Assembly: GCA_039989855.1 (NCBI GenBank)
Contig: JBDXGZ010000017.1
Location: forward strand, 1 to 64,000
Reading direction: 5' to 3'
DNA length: 64,000 nt
Source of the DNA: CALFVT01 sp039989855
GTDB lineage: Bacteria > Pseudomonadota > Alphaproteobacteria > Caulobacterales > Maricaulaceae
In this document: positions 24,539 to 33,366 of the stretch, in pieces
Numbering within the stretch: the first letter of the stretch is position 1
Layout: every line of letters begins with the position of its first letter
Position numbers and translations under genes: made by a program
Notes under the pieces: model-generated
What the model was told of the DNA's origin: nothing
Seen by the model: only the letters and a program-made list of their open reading frames with translations
The model's database searches: none

Positions 24539-25924
24539 TCAAAGAAGACATCGCGGGTTGAACATATTGTCAGGATCGAGAGCGTGTTTAATTGATTTCA
24601 TAAGCGCGACTTTAGTGGGGTAGCGCGCGGCGAGGGTTTGTTTTTTCATAATGCCAATGCCGTGTTCGGCAGAGATAGAGCCGCCGAAATGATCGACAAT
24701 ATCAAAGATAGTTTCAGAGACTTGCTCCCATAGGGCGAGGAAGTAGTCTTTATTCATGGCTTCGGGTTGGGCTATATTATAGTGGATATTCCCATCGCCG
24801 AAATGGCCGAACCCTACGGGGCGGCAGTTGGGAATAAGCCTTTGCATGGCGGCGTCCGCTTGTTCGAAAAAGGCGGGGATGTCGCTAATCGGGAGGCTAA
24901 TATCTTGCTTGATTGACCCGCCGAGGAATTTCTGCCCCGCGCTCATATGTTCACGAATGGCAAGTAGTTTTGCGGCTTGGGTTTCGTTTTGAGCGATAAT
25001 AGCATCAGTAATCAGGCCGCGCTCAAGGGCTGTGCCTAATTTGTCCTCAGCTGTCGCCTGTCCATCCGCTTCGCTGCCGCATTCCCAATCAATCAGCGCG
25101 TACCACGGGGCGTGTTTGGTGAGTGGGTCTTGAATGTGGTCGAAATTATCAACCACGGCGCGGTAGCCAATCGCAGGCATGACTTCGAACATGGCGAGCT
25201 TATCCGCGCTGCGGCAATGATCCAAAAACGCCACGGCTTGGGCGGGGCTATCCAAGGTGACGAGGGCGCGTTGCACATAGTTAGGGCGCGGGAAGAGCTT
25301 AAGGCTTGCGGCGGTGATAATCCCGAGCGTGCCTTCTGCGCCGAGAAATAGGCGGTTGAGATCATAGCCGCGGTTATCTTTGCGGAGCGATGTTAAGCCG
25401 TTCCAAATCTCGCCGCTCGCGAGCACAGCTTCGACCCCGAAAACAAGGTCTTTGGTTGTACCGTATTTTAAGACATGATTGCCCCCTGCATTTGTCGAGA
25501 GCACGCCGCCCACGGTGCAAGAACCTTCGGACGAGAGGGTGAGTGGGAATTTCCGTTGGGCTTTTTCCGCTTGCTCTTGGGCGGCTTGCAGGGTCGCGCC
25601 TGCTTCTATGATGAGGGCGTTGGTCGTTGGGTTGACGTCGCGCACGGCGGTCATTTTCTTCAGCGACAAGAGCACTTCACCTTGCGGGGTCTGCCCCCCG
25701 ACGAGGCCCGTATTTCCCCCTTGTGGGACGATCTTCAGGCCATGTTCGCGGCAAATATTGACAGCTATGACGACCTCTTTCGTGCTACGCGGTGTGAGCA
25801 AAATCGGGGTTTGGCCGAAATATTTATCGCGCCACTCGGTGAGGTGAGGGGCGATAATATCTGGGTCTTGCGTCCAGCTTTGGGGCGGGAGGGCCGCGCG
25901 TAGAGCTTCAATGCCAGAGTGCAT
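24539..25924 (-). CDS. FAD-binding 2-hydroxyacid dehydrogenase (GlcD/D2HGDH type)
   Basis: A 461-residue flavoprotein with an N-terminal PCMH FAD-binding domain (PQGGNTGLVGGQTP, then SSEGSCTVGGVLSTNAGG and RGYDLNRLFLGAEGTLGIIT) and a C-terminal FAD-oxidase domain (VGFGHFGDGNIHYN and the SAEHGIGIMKK metal and substrate motif), ending LDPDNMFNPRCLL. It most resembles D-2-hydroxyglutarate or D-lactate dehydrogenases; the exact acid is not decidable. Its start codon overlaps the stop of the tsaC-like gene by one base, so they are cotranscribed. Confidence 0.9.
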   Translation of the reverse strand: MHSGIEALRAALPPQSWTQDPDIIAPHLTEWRDKYFGQTPILLTPRSTKEVVIAVNICREHGLKIVPQGGNTGLVGGQTPQGEVLLSLKKMTAVRDVNPTTNALIIEAGATLQAAQEQAEKAQRKFPLTLSSEGSCTVGGVLSTNAGGNHVLKYGTTKDLVFGVEAVLASGEIWNGLTSLRKDNRGYDLNRLFLGAEGTLGIITAASLKLFPRPNYVQRALVTLDSPAQAVAFLDHCRSADKLAMFEVMPAIGYRAVVDNFDHIQDPLTKHAPWYALIDWECGSEADGQATAEDKLGTALERGLITDAIIAQNETQAAKLLAIREHMSAGQKFLGGSIKQDISLPISDIPAFFEQADAAMQRLIPNCRPVGFGHFGDGNIHYNIAQPEAMNKDYFLALWEQVSETIFDIVDHFGGSISAEHGIGIMKKQTLAARYPTKVALMKSIKHALDPDNMFNPRCLL

Positions 25925-26544
25925 TATGATATCCAGTTTAGCTCAAGCGGGGCAAAATGCTCCGCCTTTAAAGCACCTGTGCGTAGCAAACGCATACCGC
26001 CTTTTTCAAGGGCTAAAATGGTCGAGGGTGTTCCGAGTGTGCTAGGGCCGCCGTCATAGCTCGCGCCAATATCAGCGCCGAATATATCAAGGGCGTCACT
26101 ATGGGTTGTGCTGTCCGTTTCGCCAGAACGGTTGGCGCTTGTCAGGGCGAGGTAGTCAGTTGTGATCTGACCGCTCCACTGCGTTTCGGGGACGCGTAAA
26201 GACAGGCTCGGGGTTCCGTTGGCGAAACGGCCAAAGAGACGCGGGTCGAGGCCGAGGTTTTCTTTAGCAGGCAGGACGAGCGAAAGCGGGCCGGGCCAGA
26301 AAAGATCACTCAAAGCTTGGGCGGTGGGCGACCATTGCACAAGGCGCTGAGCGGCGGTAGCTGTGCTGACACAAATGGCGATGGGCTTGTTAAAGTCGCG
26401 GCCTTTAAGTTTATACAGCGCATCAACGGCCGCGTTGTTTTGCGCGTCGGCGGCCAGTCCGTAAACGGTTTCAGTCGGCAGTAGCACGACCTCGCCGCGC
26501 CTCAAGGCAGAGTTGACAGGCTGAATGTCGGACGGGCCTGTCAT
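25924..26544 (-). CDS. L-threonylcarbamoyladenylate synthase (Sua5/TsaC)
   Basis: A 206-residue YrdC-domain enzyme that makes threonylcarbamoyl-AMP from threonine, bicarbonate and ATP for the t6A37 tRNA modification. Motifs: LPTETVYGLAADA, KLKGRDFNKPIAICV, LVLPAK, SLRVPE and LTSANRSGE. It is the short form without the Sua5 C-terminal domain. First gene of a pair with the FAD oxidoreductase (one-base overlap) and 6 bp downstream of a YceI gene. Confidence 0.92.
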   Translation of the reverse strand: MTGPSDIQPVNSALRRGEVVLLPTETVYGLAADAQNNAAVDALYKLKGRDFNKPIAICVSTATAAQRLVQWSPTAQALSDLFWPGPLSLVLPAKENLGLDPRLFGRFANGTPSLSLRVPETQWSGQITTDYLALTSANRSGETDSTTHSDALDIFGADIGASYDGGPSTLGTPSTILALEKGGMRLLRTGALKAEHFAPLELNWIS

Positions 26545-26550
26545 GTAATT

Positions 26551-27168
26551 TTATTCGGCCTCATTAAATTCAGCTTCAATGCGGAGTTTGACCTCTTTGC
26601 CAATACCAAAATTGCTAAGGTAGGTCAGGCCGAACTCTGTACGGTCAAGTGTCGCCGTCGCTGAAAAACCGAGCGTATCACCTGCGTGACCAAAGGATTT
26701 CCCCGCGCCGTTAAAGGTCACATCGAGTGTGACGGGGTTTGTGACACCGCGAAAGGTGAGATCGCCTGTGACCGTACCGCGAGCGTCGCCGTTGACGTTA
26801 ATTTGAGTCGAGGTGAAACGAATATCAGGATGTACCTCTGCGTTGAAATAACGGTTATCGGTGGCGATGGTTTCATCAAAATCGGGGAGGCCCGTACTGA
26901 CGCTGTTCGGGTCAATACGAATATCAAGCTGGCTAGTGGTCGGTGCGCTCGGGTCAAAATTTAGCGTGCCTTCAATACTATCAAAACGGGCTTGATAATT
27001 GGACAGCCCCGCATGGCTGAGGGACCACACAACGCTCGCATGGGTGGGGTCGAGGACATAATTCCCTGCTTTAAGTTCGGAGACGCTCGTGTCAGGCGGG
27101 GTGTAACAGGCCGCGAGGCTTATACAGACGGTTATTACGGAGACGGGTTTTATAAAGGGTTTAAACAT
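26551..27168 (-). CDS. YceI-family lipoprotein
   Basis: A 205-residue lipoprotein with lipobox SLAAC (Cys21) and a YceI lipocalin-like barrel (about 38-203): YVLDPTHASVVWSLSHAGLSN, the DIRFTST strand, GDLTFRGVTNPVTLDV, and the final FGIGKEVKLRIEAEF. YceI proteins bind polyprenoid-type lipids; secreted forms are linked to stress or isoprenoid binding. I start at ATG 27168; a frame to 27204 adds a leader that spoils the signal peptide. It is divergent from lepB. Confidence 0.9.
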   Translation of the reverse strand: MFKPFIKPVSVITVCISLAACYTPPDTSVSELKAGNYVLDPTHASVVWSLSHAGLSNYQARFDSIEGTLNFDPSAPTTSQLDIRIDPNSVSTGLPDFDETIATDNRYFNAEVHPDIRFTSTQINVNGDARGTVTGDLTFRGVTNPVTLDVTFNGAGKSFGHAGDTLGFSATATLDRTEFGLTYLSNFGIGKEVKLRIEAEFNEAE

Positions 27169-27259
27169 GTATTTAAGTATAACTAAGGTCATGGGCACTT
27201 GCAAAGCCGTAGAATATCAATATGTCAATCACTTACCTGTGATAAATTTTAGGGTTAAC

Positions 27260-28039
27260 ATGACTGAAAACGCAAATACAGCAGCAACGACAGAAAGCTC
27301 TGATGCAGATTTGACTATAAAAGACCGCATTATTAGTGAAATAAAGTTTTTCGCGGGTTTGATTGTCTTCATTGTATTTTTCTTCACGACGGTATGGGGC
27401 CATTATAAAATTCCAAGTGAAAGCATGTTACCAACTCTTGAAGTTGGGGACCATGTTTATGTCTCGAAATTTGCCTATGGCTATTCACGTCATTCTTTAC
27501 CCTTTGGTCTGCACCGCTTACCGATCGCAGATGGAAAACAGATGTTGTCTCGATTGCCTAAGCGTGGTGACGTGGTCGTCTTCCGTAATCCCGTTAGCAA
27601 AATTATTATGATTAAGCGCCTGACTGGATTGCCAGGCGATACAATTGAAACCCGTGGTGGACGCCTTTATGTCAATAATCAATTGATAGACCGTACAGAA
27701 ACTGACAATTTTACTTATCGACCTCACCGTGGTCAGATTGCACACGTAACACAGTTTAAGGAGTCTTTGCCGGGTGAGAAAAACAGTCACTTAATATATG
27801 AGGTTACGGATGAGGGAACGCAGGATAATCGCGGGCCGTTTACTATTCCGAAAGGGCATGTTTTCTTTATGGGTGATAACCGTGACAATTCCGTAGATAG
27901 TCGGGCAACAAGTGGCCCTGGTATGGTTCCGGTAGACCACTTGATTGGACGGGCCGATTCGATGATGTTTTCTTTTAAAAAATGCGTGAAAGAAGAGGGG
28001 TTCCGTTGCCCATCTCGTCGGTTCTTTAAAGGGCTATAG
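27260..28039 (+). CDS. lepB: Signal peptidase I
   Basis: A 259-residue type I signal peptidase that removes Sec and Tat signal peptides at the inner membrane. One transmembrane helix (about 30-47) is followed by the catalytic Ser55 (PSESMLPTLEVGD) and Lys119 (MIKRLTGLPGD), and box E GDNRDNSVDSR is complete. I start at ATG 27260, preceded by TTAGGG; a longer frame to 27167 overlaps the divergent YceI start. Downstream genes (phosphatase, xseB, ispA, dxs, tlyA) follow on the same strand. Confidence 0.95.
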   Translation: MTENANTAATTESSDADLTIKDRIISEIKFFAGLIVFIVFFFTTVWGHYKIPSESMLPTLEVGDHVYVSKFAYGYSRHSLPFGLHRLPIADGKQMLSRLPKRGDVVVFRNPVSKIIMIKRLTGLPGDTIETRGGRLYVNNQLIDRTETDNFTYRPHRGQIAHVTQFKESLPGEKNSHLIYEVTDEGTQDNRGPFTIPKGHVFFMGDNRDNSVDSRATSGPGMVPVDHLIGRADSMMFSFKKCVKEEGFRCPSRRFFKGL

Positions 28040-28089
28040 CGCTGCTTAAAGAGACTCGACTCTGAGCAAAAATCATATCAAAGAGCTGT

Positions 28090-28695
28090 ATGGCACGCGA
28101 AGTTCTTATTATTTGTCGGCACGGGAAACCGGCCCTTTCTAAAAAAGTCCGCTTGAATTGGTTGGGCTATATAGACTGGTGGAAAAAGTATGATGAGGGC
28201 GGTCTCGATAAGAAGCAAAAAATCCCCAAACGCGTGATAAAGCTCGCGACGGAAGCGGATGTTGTTATATCAAGTACACTCCTTCGCGCGGTTGAGTCGG
28301 CTACCTTAGCCGCAGGCCGTGAACCAGACGAGCAGTGGCCTGAACTTATTGAAGCCGCGCTACCACCTCCTGATTTTGGATGGTACATGACAGGCCCAAG
28401 GCGGTGGGGTACTATTGCGCGAATTAGTTGGTGGCTTGGGTTTTCAGGCGGGCAAGAAACGCGCCGCCAAGCGGAAAAACGTGCTGAGTTAACAGCGGAA
28501 ATGTTAACAGATGTGGCCTCTGACGGAAAACTGGTGTTTGTTGCGGCTCATGGCTGGTACAACCGTATGCTAAAGCAGCCTCTTCGCCGCAGAGGATGGA
28601 CGTTAGTTGCAAGCTTTGGCGATAGACATTGGTGTCATCGGCGCTATGAAAGATTAAGTGATAAGTTAGAGTCAAACTCTAAGAAAAAGACTTAA
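28090..28695 (+). CDS. Histidine phosphatase family protein
   Basis: A 201-residue protein with the RHG motif at residues 10-12 (ICRHGKPAL), a VISSTLLRAVESA segment and the second His in VAAHGWYNRMLKQPL, giving the phosphohistidine active site of the branch-1 phosphatases. The substrate is unknown. It ends one base before the xseB region, so it probably heads the xseB-ispA-dxs-tlyA operon. Confidence 0.85.
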   Translation: MAREVLIICRHGKPALSKKVRLNWLGYIDWWKKYDEGGLDKKQKIPKRVIKLATEADVVISSTLLRAVESATLAAGREPDEQWPELIEAALPPPDFGWYMTGPRRWGTIARISWWLGFSGGQETRRQAEKRAELTAEMLTDVASDGKLVFVAAHGWYNRMLKQPLRRRGWTLVASFGDRHWCHRRYERLSDKLESNSKKKT

Positions 28696-28711
28696 AATGA
28701 ATGAGGGTCTC

Positions 28712-28948
28712 ATGAGTGAAGATATTAAGACGTTAAGTTTTGAACAAGCGATTAAAGAGCTTGAAACGATCGTGCAAAAGTTAGAGCGCGGTGATGCGCC
28801 TTTGGAAGAAAGCATTGAGATTTACCAGCGCGGTGCAGCCTTAAAAGTTCATTGCGAGAGCCAGTTGAAAGCGGCGCAGCTTAAGGTCGAGAAAATCGTC
28901 CTTAAAAGCTCAGGAGAGGCGTCGACCGAGCCGTTTGACGCGGGGTAA
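28712..28948 (+). CDS. xseB: Exodeoxyribonuclease VII small subunit
   Basis: A 78-residue helical protein. The signature LSFEQAIKELETIVQKLERGD...LEESIEIYQRGAAL matches XseB, several copies of which bind each XseA to form ExoVII. I chose ATG 28712 because GAGGG lies seven bases upstream; a frame start at 28697 is also possible. It lies next to ispA and dxs as in many proteobacteria. xseA is not in the window. Confidence 0.93.
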   Translation: MSEDIKTLSFEQAIKELETIVQKLERGDAPLEESIEIYQRGAALKVHCESQLKAAQLKVEKIVLKSSGEASTEPFDAG

Positions 28949-28954
28949 GTCGTT

Positions 28955-29839
28955 TTGACCAACGATTTCAAATCTCGACTAAGCTTTGTTGCCGACCGAA
29001 TGGAAACGGTTTTAGACTCCGTCTTGCCACAGCCAACCGGCCCGCAGCAAACCGTTATGGAAGCCGCTCGCTACGCGGCTCTTGGTGGTGGGAAGCGGTT
29101 GCGCCCGTTCTTGATGGTTGAGACGGCGCGTATGCTCGGCCACGAGAATGACGCTATTTGGGACGTTGCGGCGGCGCTAGAATGTCTACATGTCTATTCG
29201 CTCGTTCATGATGATTTGCCGTGTATGGATGATGATGACCTAAGACGCGGGAAGCCAACAGTCCATAAAGCCTATGATGAGGCTCTGGCTGTTCTCGCAG
29301 GGGATGCGCTACTGACACATGCGTTTCAAATTATCGCAGAGGCTGATTTTCCTGACGCGGTCAAAGTCTCGCTGATAAGCAAGCTTGGTAAAGCAGGCGG
29401 TATGCACGGCATGATTGGCGGACAGGTTGTTGATATAACCGTCAACGAATCAGAGCGAGATGAGGCGCTGATTACGCAATTGCAGGATATGAAAACGGGT
29501 GCGCTTATTCGCTACGCCGTTGAGGCGGGGGCAATTATGGGCGGCGCAACAGCCGCGCAAATGGAAAGTCTTATATCATACGCGGACGCCATTGGCCTCG
29601 CCTTTCAGATTAAAGATGATATCCTCGACGTTGAAGGCGATGCGGCCTTGGTTGGAAAGGCTGTACAAAAAGACACCGATAAGGGAAAAGTCACATTTGT
29701 ATCCATATTGGGCCTTGATGCGGCCAAAGTTAAGGCCCACGATATAGGACAATATGCTAAGAACAATTTACTCGATTTTGGCGCTAAAGCGGATATACTC
29801 ATTGAAACTGTCGACTTTATTTTAAATCGACAAAGCTAG
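28955..29839 (+). CDS. ispA: Farnesyl/geranylgeranyl diphosphate synthase
   Basis: A 294-residue short-chain polyprenyl synthase that condenses IPP with allylic diphosphates. First Asp-rich motif DDLPCMDDDDLRRGKPTVH and second motif QIKDDILDVEGD are intact, with GGKRLRPFL at the IPP site. The start is TTG at 28955 preceded by GGGG. Six bases after xseB and five before the dxs frame, in a compact operon that supplies precursors for quinones and undecaprenyl. Confidence 0.95.
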   Translation: MTNDFKSRLSFVADRMETVLDSVLPQPTGPQQTVMEAARYAALGGGKRLRPFLMVETARMLGHENDAIWDVAAALECLHVYSLVHDDLPCMDDDDLRRGKPTVHKAYDEALAVLAGDALLTHAFQIIAEADFPDAVKVSLISKLGKAGGMHGMIGGQVVDITVNESERDEALITQLQDMKTGALIRYAVEAGAIMGGATAAQMESLISYADAIGLAFQIKDDILDVEGDAALVGKAVQKDTDKGKVTFVSILGLDAAKVKAHDIGQYAKNNLLDFGAKADILIETVDFILNRQS

Positions 29840-29858
29840 GGGCGTGAAAGAGACACTT

Positions 29859-31769
29859 ATGGTCAACACACCTATTTTGGATAAAGTTAAAATACCTGCG
29901 GATATGCGGGATTTTTCGCGTGATGAGATAAAACAGCTTGCGAATGAACTTCGGGCTGAAGTGATTGATGCTGTCTCGGTAACGGGCGGTCATTTGGGCG
30001 CTGGCTTGGGTGTCGTTGAACTAACCGTAGCGATCCATCATGTTTTTGATACACCAGATGATAAGCTGATCTGGGATGTGGGGCATCAATGCTACCCGCA
30101 TAAGGTTCTGACAGGACGCCGTGACCGTATGCGTACGATCCGCAAGGGCGGAGGGTTGTCTGGCTTTACCAAACGTGCCGAGAGTGAATATGACCCGTTC
30201 GGTGCTGCGCATAGCTCAACATCGATTTCTGCTGGGATGGGGTTTGCCACGGCGCGCGACCTTGATGGGCGCGAAAATCATGTGATTTCCGTGATTGGCG
30301 ATGGCTCGATTACAGCTGGCATGGCTTATGAAGCCATGAATAATGCAGGCGCGACGGATAGCCGTCAAATTGTGATTTTAAATGACAATGATATGTCCAT
30401 TGCACCACCTGTTGGCGCTATGAGCCATTTGCTCTCTCGCACGGTTAGCTCCTCTGGATATCAAGCTTTGCGCGGCGTCGCGAAAGCGGTGGTCAAAGAC
30501 GCGCCGCGCCCGATTAAATCCACCGCTCGTAAAGCCGAAGAATATACGCGCGGCATGTTTATGGGCGGTACATGGTTTGAAGAGCTGGGCTTTTACTATG
30601 TCGGGCCTGTGGACGGGCATGATCTTGATGCGCTGATTCCTGTGCTTGAGAACGTCAAGAAAATGAAAAACGGCCCTGTCCTTATTCATGTGGTAACGCA
30701 AAAGGGTAAGGGCTACGGCCCCGCTGAAAAGTCTGCCGATAAATATCACGGTGTATCTAAATTTAATGTGGTCACAGGCGAGCAGGCTAAATCTATTCCC
30801 AACGCTCCGAGCTACACCAAAGTTTTCTCTGACGCGCTGATGAATGAAGCGGCGAAAGATGATAAAGTCGTAGGTATTACGGCGGCGATGCCAGGGGGTA
30901 CGGGCCTTAAAGCTTTCGGTGAAGCTTATCCAAAACGCATGTTTGATGTTGGCATTGCCGAGCAACATGCGGTGACATTTGCGGCAGGGATGGCGGCGGA
31001 CGGTTATAAGCCGTTTTGCGCGATTTACTCGACTTTCTTGCAACGCGGCTATGACCAAGTTGTGCACGATGTGGCCATCCAAGGGCTGCCTGTACGCTTT
31101 GCTATGGACCGCGCTGGACTTGTCGGGGCCGACGGGCCGACACATGCGGGATCGTTCGATATTTCTTACCTCGGTTGCTTACCTGGATTTGTTCTGATGG
31201 CAGCGGCAGATGAAGTTGAGCTGACAAATATGGTCGCCACGGCGACGGCCTATGATGAAGGGCCGATGGGTTTTCGCTATGCGCGCGGCGAGGCGACAGG
31301 CTTGCCGATTCCAAAGGTTCCAAGCATTCTTGAAATCGGCAAAGGGCGTATTGTCAAAGAAGGTACGCGCGTGGCGATTTTATCTTACGGTACGCGCCTT
31401 GGTGAAGCCTTGCAAGCGGCGAACGACCTTGACCGTCTCGGCCTCTCAACCACGGTTGCGGATGCGCGTTTTGCCAAGCCCCTCGATATGGATTTGATCA
31501 GTCAGTTAGCCGATAACCATGAAGTCCTGATTACGATAGAAGAAGGCTCTATGGGCGGCTTTGGTGCGTTCACCCTGCAAGCCCTAGCAAAAATGGGACG
31601 GCTTGATCGCGGCTTAAAAATTCGCACCATGACCTTGCCAGATATCTATATCGATCAAGACACACCGGCTAAAATGTATGAGCAAGCGGGACTTGACGCG
31701 AAGTCTATCGTTGAAAACGTGTTCCAAATTTTAGGCCGCGATATCGCCTCGCAAATGAACCGCGCTTAA
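29859..31769 (+). CDS. dxs: 1-deoxy-D-xylulose-5-phosphate synthase
   Basis: A 636-residue thiamine-diphosphate enzyme that joins pyruvate and glyceraldehyde 3-phosphate in the first step of the MEP pathway. Motifs: SVTGGHLGAGLGVVELTVA, VGHQCYPHKVLTGRR, GDGSITAGMAYEAMNNAG (ThDP), DVGIAEQHAVTFAAGMA (catalytic Glu) and DRAGLVGADGPTH. I start at ATG 29859; GTG 29844 is in frame with weaker fit to the family N-terminus. It sits directly after ispA, so the start and a later part of isoprenoid synthesis are coexpressed. Confidence 0.96.
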   Translation: MVNTPILDKVKIPADMRDFSRDEIKQLANELRAEVIDAVSVTGGHLGAGLGVVELTVAIHHVFDTPDDKLIWDVGHQCYPHKVLTGRRDRMRTIRKGGGLSGFTKRAESEYDPFGAAHSSTSISAGMGFATARDLDGRENHVISVIGDGSITAGMAYEAMNNAGATDSRQIVILNDNDMSIAPPVGAMSHLLSRTVSSSGYQALRGVAKAVVKDAPRPIKSTARKAEEYTRGMFMGGTWFEELGFYYVGPVDGHDLDALIPVLENVKKMKNGPVLIHVVTQKGKGYGPAEKSADKYHGVSKFNVVTGEQAKSIPNAPSYTKVFSDALMNEAAKDDKVVGITAAMPGGTGLKAFGEAYPKRMFDVGIAEQHAVTFAAGMAADGYKPFCAIYSTFLQRGYDQVVHDVAIQGLPVRFAMDRAGLVGADGPTHAGSFDISYLGCLPGFVLMAAADEVELTNMVATATAYDEGPMGFRYARGEATGLPIPKVPSILEIGKGRIVKEGTRVAILSYGTRLGEALQAANDLDRLGLSTTVADARFAKPLDMDLISQLADNHEVLITIEEGSMGGFGAFTLQALAKMGRLDRGLKIRTMTLPDIYIDQDTPAKMYEQAGLDAKSIVENVFQILGRDIASQMNRA

Positions 31770-31777
31770 GCGGTCTT

Positions 31778-32524
31778 ATGAGCGAGGACACAACGGGACT
31801 ACGCGCCGATAAATTCCTTGTTGCCCAAGGCTATTTCGATACGCGTACCCAAGCGCAGGCGGCGATTAAAGCAGGCAAGGTGCGCGTTAATGGGCGGGTG
31901 CTGAAGAAAGCCTCTACGCCGTTGAGCGCCACTGACGACATCAAAGCGGGGCGGGTTCATCCGTGGGCGTCGCGGGGCGGTATCAAGCTTGATCATGCCC
32001 TCAAAAGCTTCAAAGTCAATGTAGAAGGCCTCACTGCGCTCGACGTTGGCGCGTCCACAGGCGGCTTTACGGACGTGCTTTTAACACGCGGGGCGGGGGC
32101 CGTTTACGCCGTCGATGTCGGCCATGATCAACTGCATGATAAGTTAAAGAACGATCCTCGTGTCCTGTCACTTGAAGGGCAAGACGCACGGAAAATCACT
32201 AAAGATATGTTCCCAACTCCACCTGATATTATTGTCTGCGACGCGAGCTTTATTTCAGCGACGAAAGTTTTGGATGTCGCTCTTGATATAGCTGTTACCG
32301 GGACGAAACTCATTACCCTTGTGAAGCCTCAATTTGAAGTTGGGCGTGAAGGGATTGGACGCGGGGGACTGGTCAAAAGTAAAGCGCTCGCTGATCAAGC
32401 TTTGTCGGATGTCAGTGCATGGGTCAGCATGAAAGGATGGCAGGTTTTAGAAACATTGGACTCACCGATTAAAGGTGGGTCGGGCAATGCTGAATTCCTG
32501 CTCTACGCGCTTAAGATTGAGTAA
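31778..32524 (+). CDS. tlyA: TlyA-family rRNA methyltransferase/hemolysin
   Basis: A 248-residue protein with an N-terminal S4 RNA-binding domain (LRADKFLVAQGYFDTRTQAQ...VRVNGRVLKK, about 6-62) and an FtsJ-like SAM methyltransferase domain (ALDVGASTGGFTDVLL, about 85-100; then LVKPQFEVG). TlyA 2'-O-methylates rRNA; the hemolysin name is historical. It is the last gene of the xseB-ispA-dxs operon, a conserved order, and is followed by a long hairpin. Confidence 0.93.
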   Translation: MSEDTTGLRADKFLVAQGYFDTRTQAQAAIKAGKVRVNGRVLKKASTPLSATDDIKAGRVHPWASRGGIKLDHALKSFKVNVEGLTALDVGASTGGFTDVLLTRGAGAVYAVDVGHDQLHDKLKNDPRVLSLEGQDARKITKDMFPTPPDIIVCDASFISATKVLDVALDIAVTGTKLITLVKPQFEVGREGIGRGGLVKSKALADQALSDVSAWVSMKGWQVLETLDSPIKGGSGNAEFLLYALKIE

Positions 32525-32535
32525 AGAAAGACCGA

Positions 32536-32566
32536 AAGGTTTTTAACATAATATGTAAAAAACCTT
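32536..32566. terminator. Long hairpin after tlyA
   Basis: AAGGTTTTTAACAT and ATGTAAAAAACCTT form a 14-bp stem with one mismatch and a three-base loop, 12 bp past the tlyA stop. It is AT-rich without a clean T-run, so it is a probable but not canonical terminator, possibly serving both tlyA and the convergent gene. Confidence 0.5.
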
Positions 32567-32623
32567 AAGGTTATAAAAGCGGCCTGTCAGGGGAGTGATA
32601 CACCGCTAATATGTGTTTTGGAT

Positions 32624-33223
32624 CTAACGACCTCTACGGTTGTTGCTACCGCGGCGGTTATTCGTGTTACCTCTACGGCTATTCGTACCGCGGCGGCTAT
32701 TAACAGAACCTCTACGGTTAGAGCTAAAACCACGATTAGAACTAAAGCGACGGTTAGAGCTAAAGCCACGACTACCACTACTTCGACTGCGTGAACTAAA
32801 TCCACGATTGCGGTTGTTAATGTTAATGCTTACGCTCGATCCACTATAATATGGAGCACGATAGCCAGAGTAGTACGGGCTAGAGGCGTAAACAATACCT
32901 GTTCTATAGGGTTGGACATAACCCGTGTTATAAGATCGCCCAGAGCTAAATCCGCCACGCGAGTTGTTTCCAGCAATTGCAGCACCTGCAACGCCGCCAA
33001 CAATAGCGCCTATAACAGTTCCTTGGTTGCCTGATCGTCTGCCATTAAATTGCGATCCAATAACGCCACCTGCGACGGCGCCAACAACGGCTCCGGCAAG
33101 CTGATTGCCACCATTCGATCCATTATGTCGATGATTGAAACCCGTGCCGTGCGCTGAGGCGATGGCTGGGGTTACCATTAAAAATGCGCCGGCTAAATAT
33201 CCGACTATTTGTGTTACTTTCAT
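32624..33223 (-). CDS. Glycine-zipper protein with Arg/Asn/Ser-rich tail (1 of 3)
   Basis: A 199-residue exported protein. A signal peptide (MKVTQIVGYLAGAFLMVTP, ending near ASA-H) is followed by a glycine-zipper 2TM module (AGAVVGAVAGGVIGSQFNG, then GTVIGAIVGGVAGAAIAG, about 42-80), as in 17-kDa surface-antigen-like proteins. The C-terminal half is low-complexity, built of repeats such as FSSNRR and NSRRG, strongly basic. It could bind peptidoglycan, LPS or nucleic acid. I start at ATG 33223, preceded by AAGGAG. First of three adjacent glycine-zipper genes in coordinate order. Confidence 0.75.
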   Translation of the reverse strand: MKVTQIVGYLAGAFLMVTPAIASAHGTGFNHRHNGSNGGNQLAGAVVGAVAGGVIGSQFNGRRSGNQGTVIGAIVGGVAGAAIAGNNSRGGFSSGRSYNTGYVQPYRTGIVYASSPYYSGYRAPYYSGSSVSININNRNRGFSSRSRSSGSRGFSSNRRFSSNRGFSSNRRGSVNSRRGTNSRRGNTNNRRGSNNRRGR

Positions 33224-33366
33224 TGCGGTTGCTCCTTCACATGCAATTCGTGTTGAGCAGCACACCTCTCTCAAAGTGCCGCAATTATTATATAGCATAT
33301 GTTGGGGCAAATAGCAAAGGGACGCTGTAAAAAACGCCCCTAAATCACAGTGTTTTTACTCTGGCG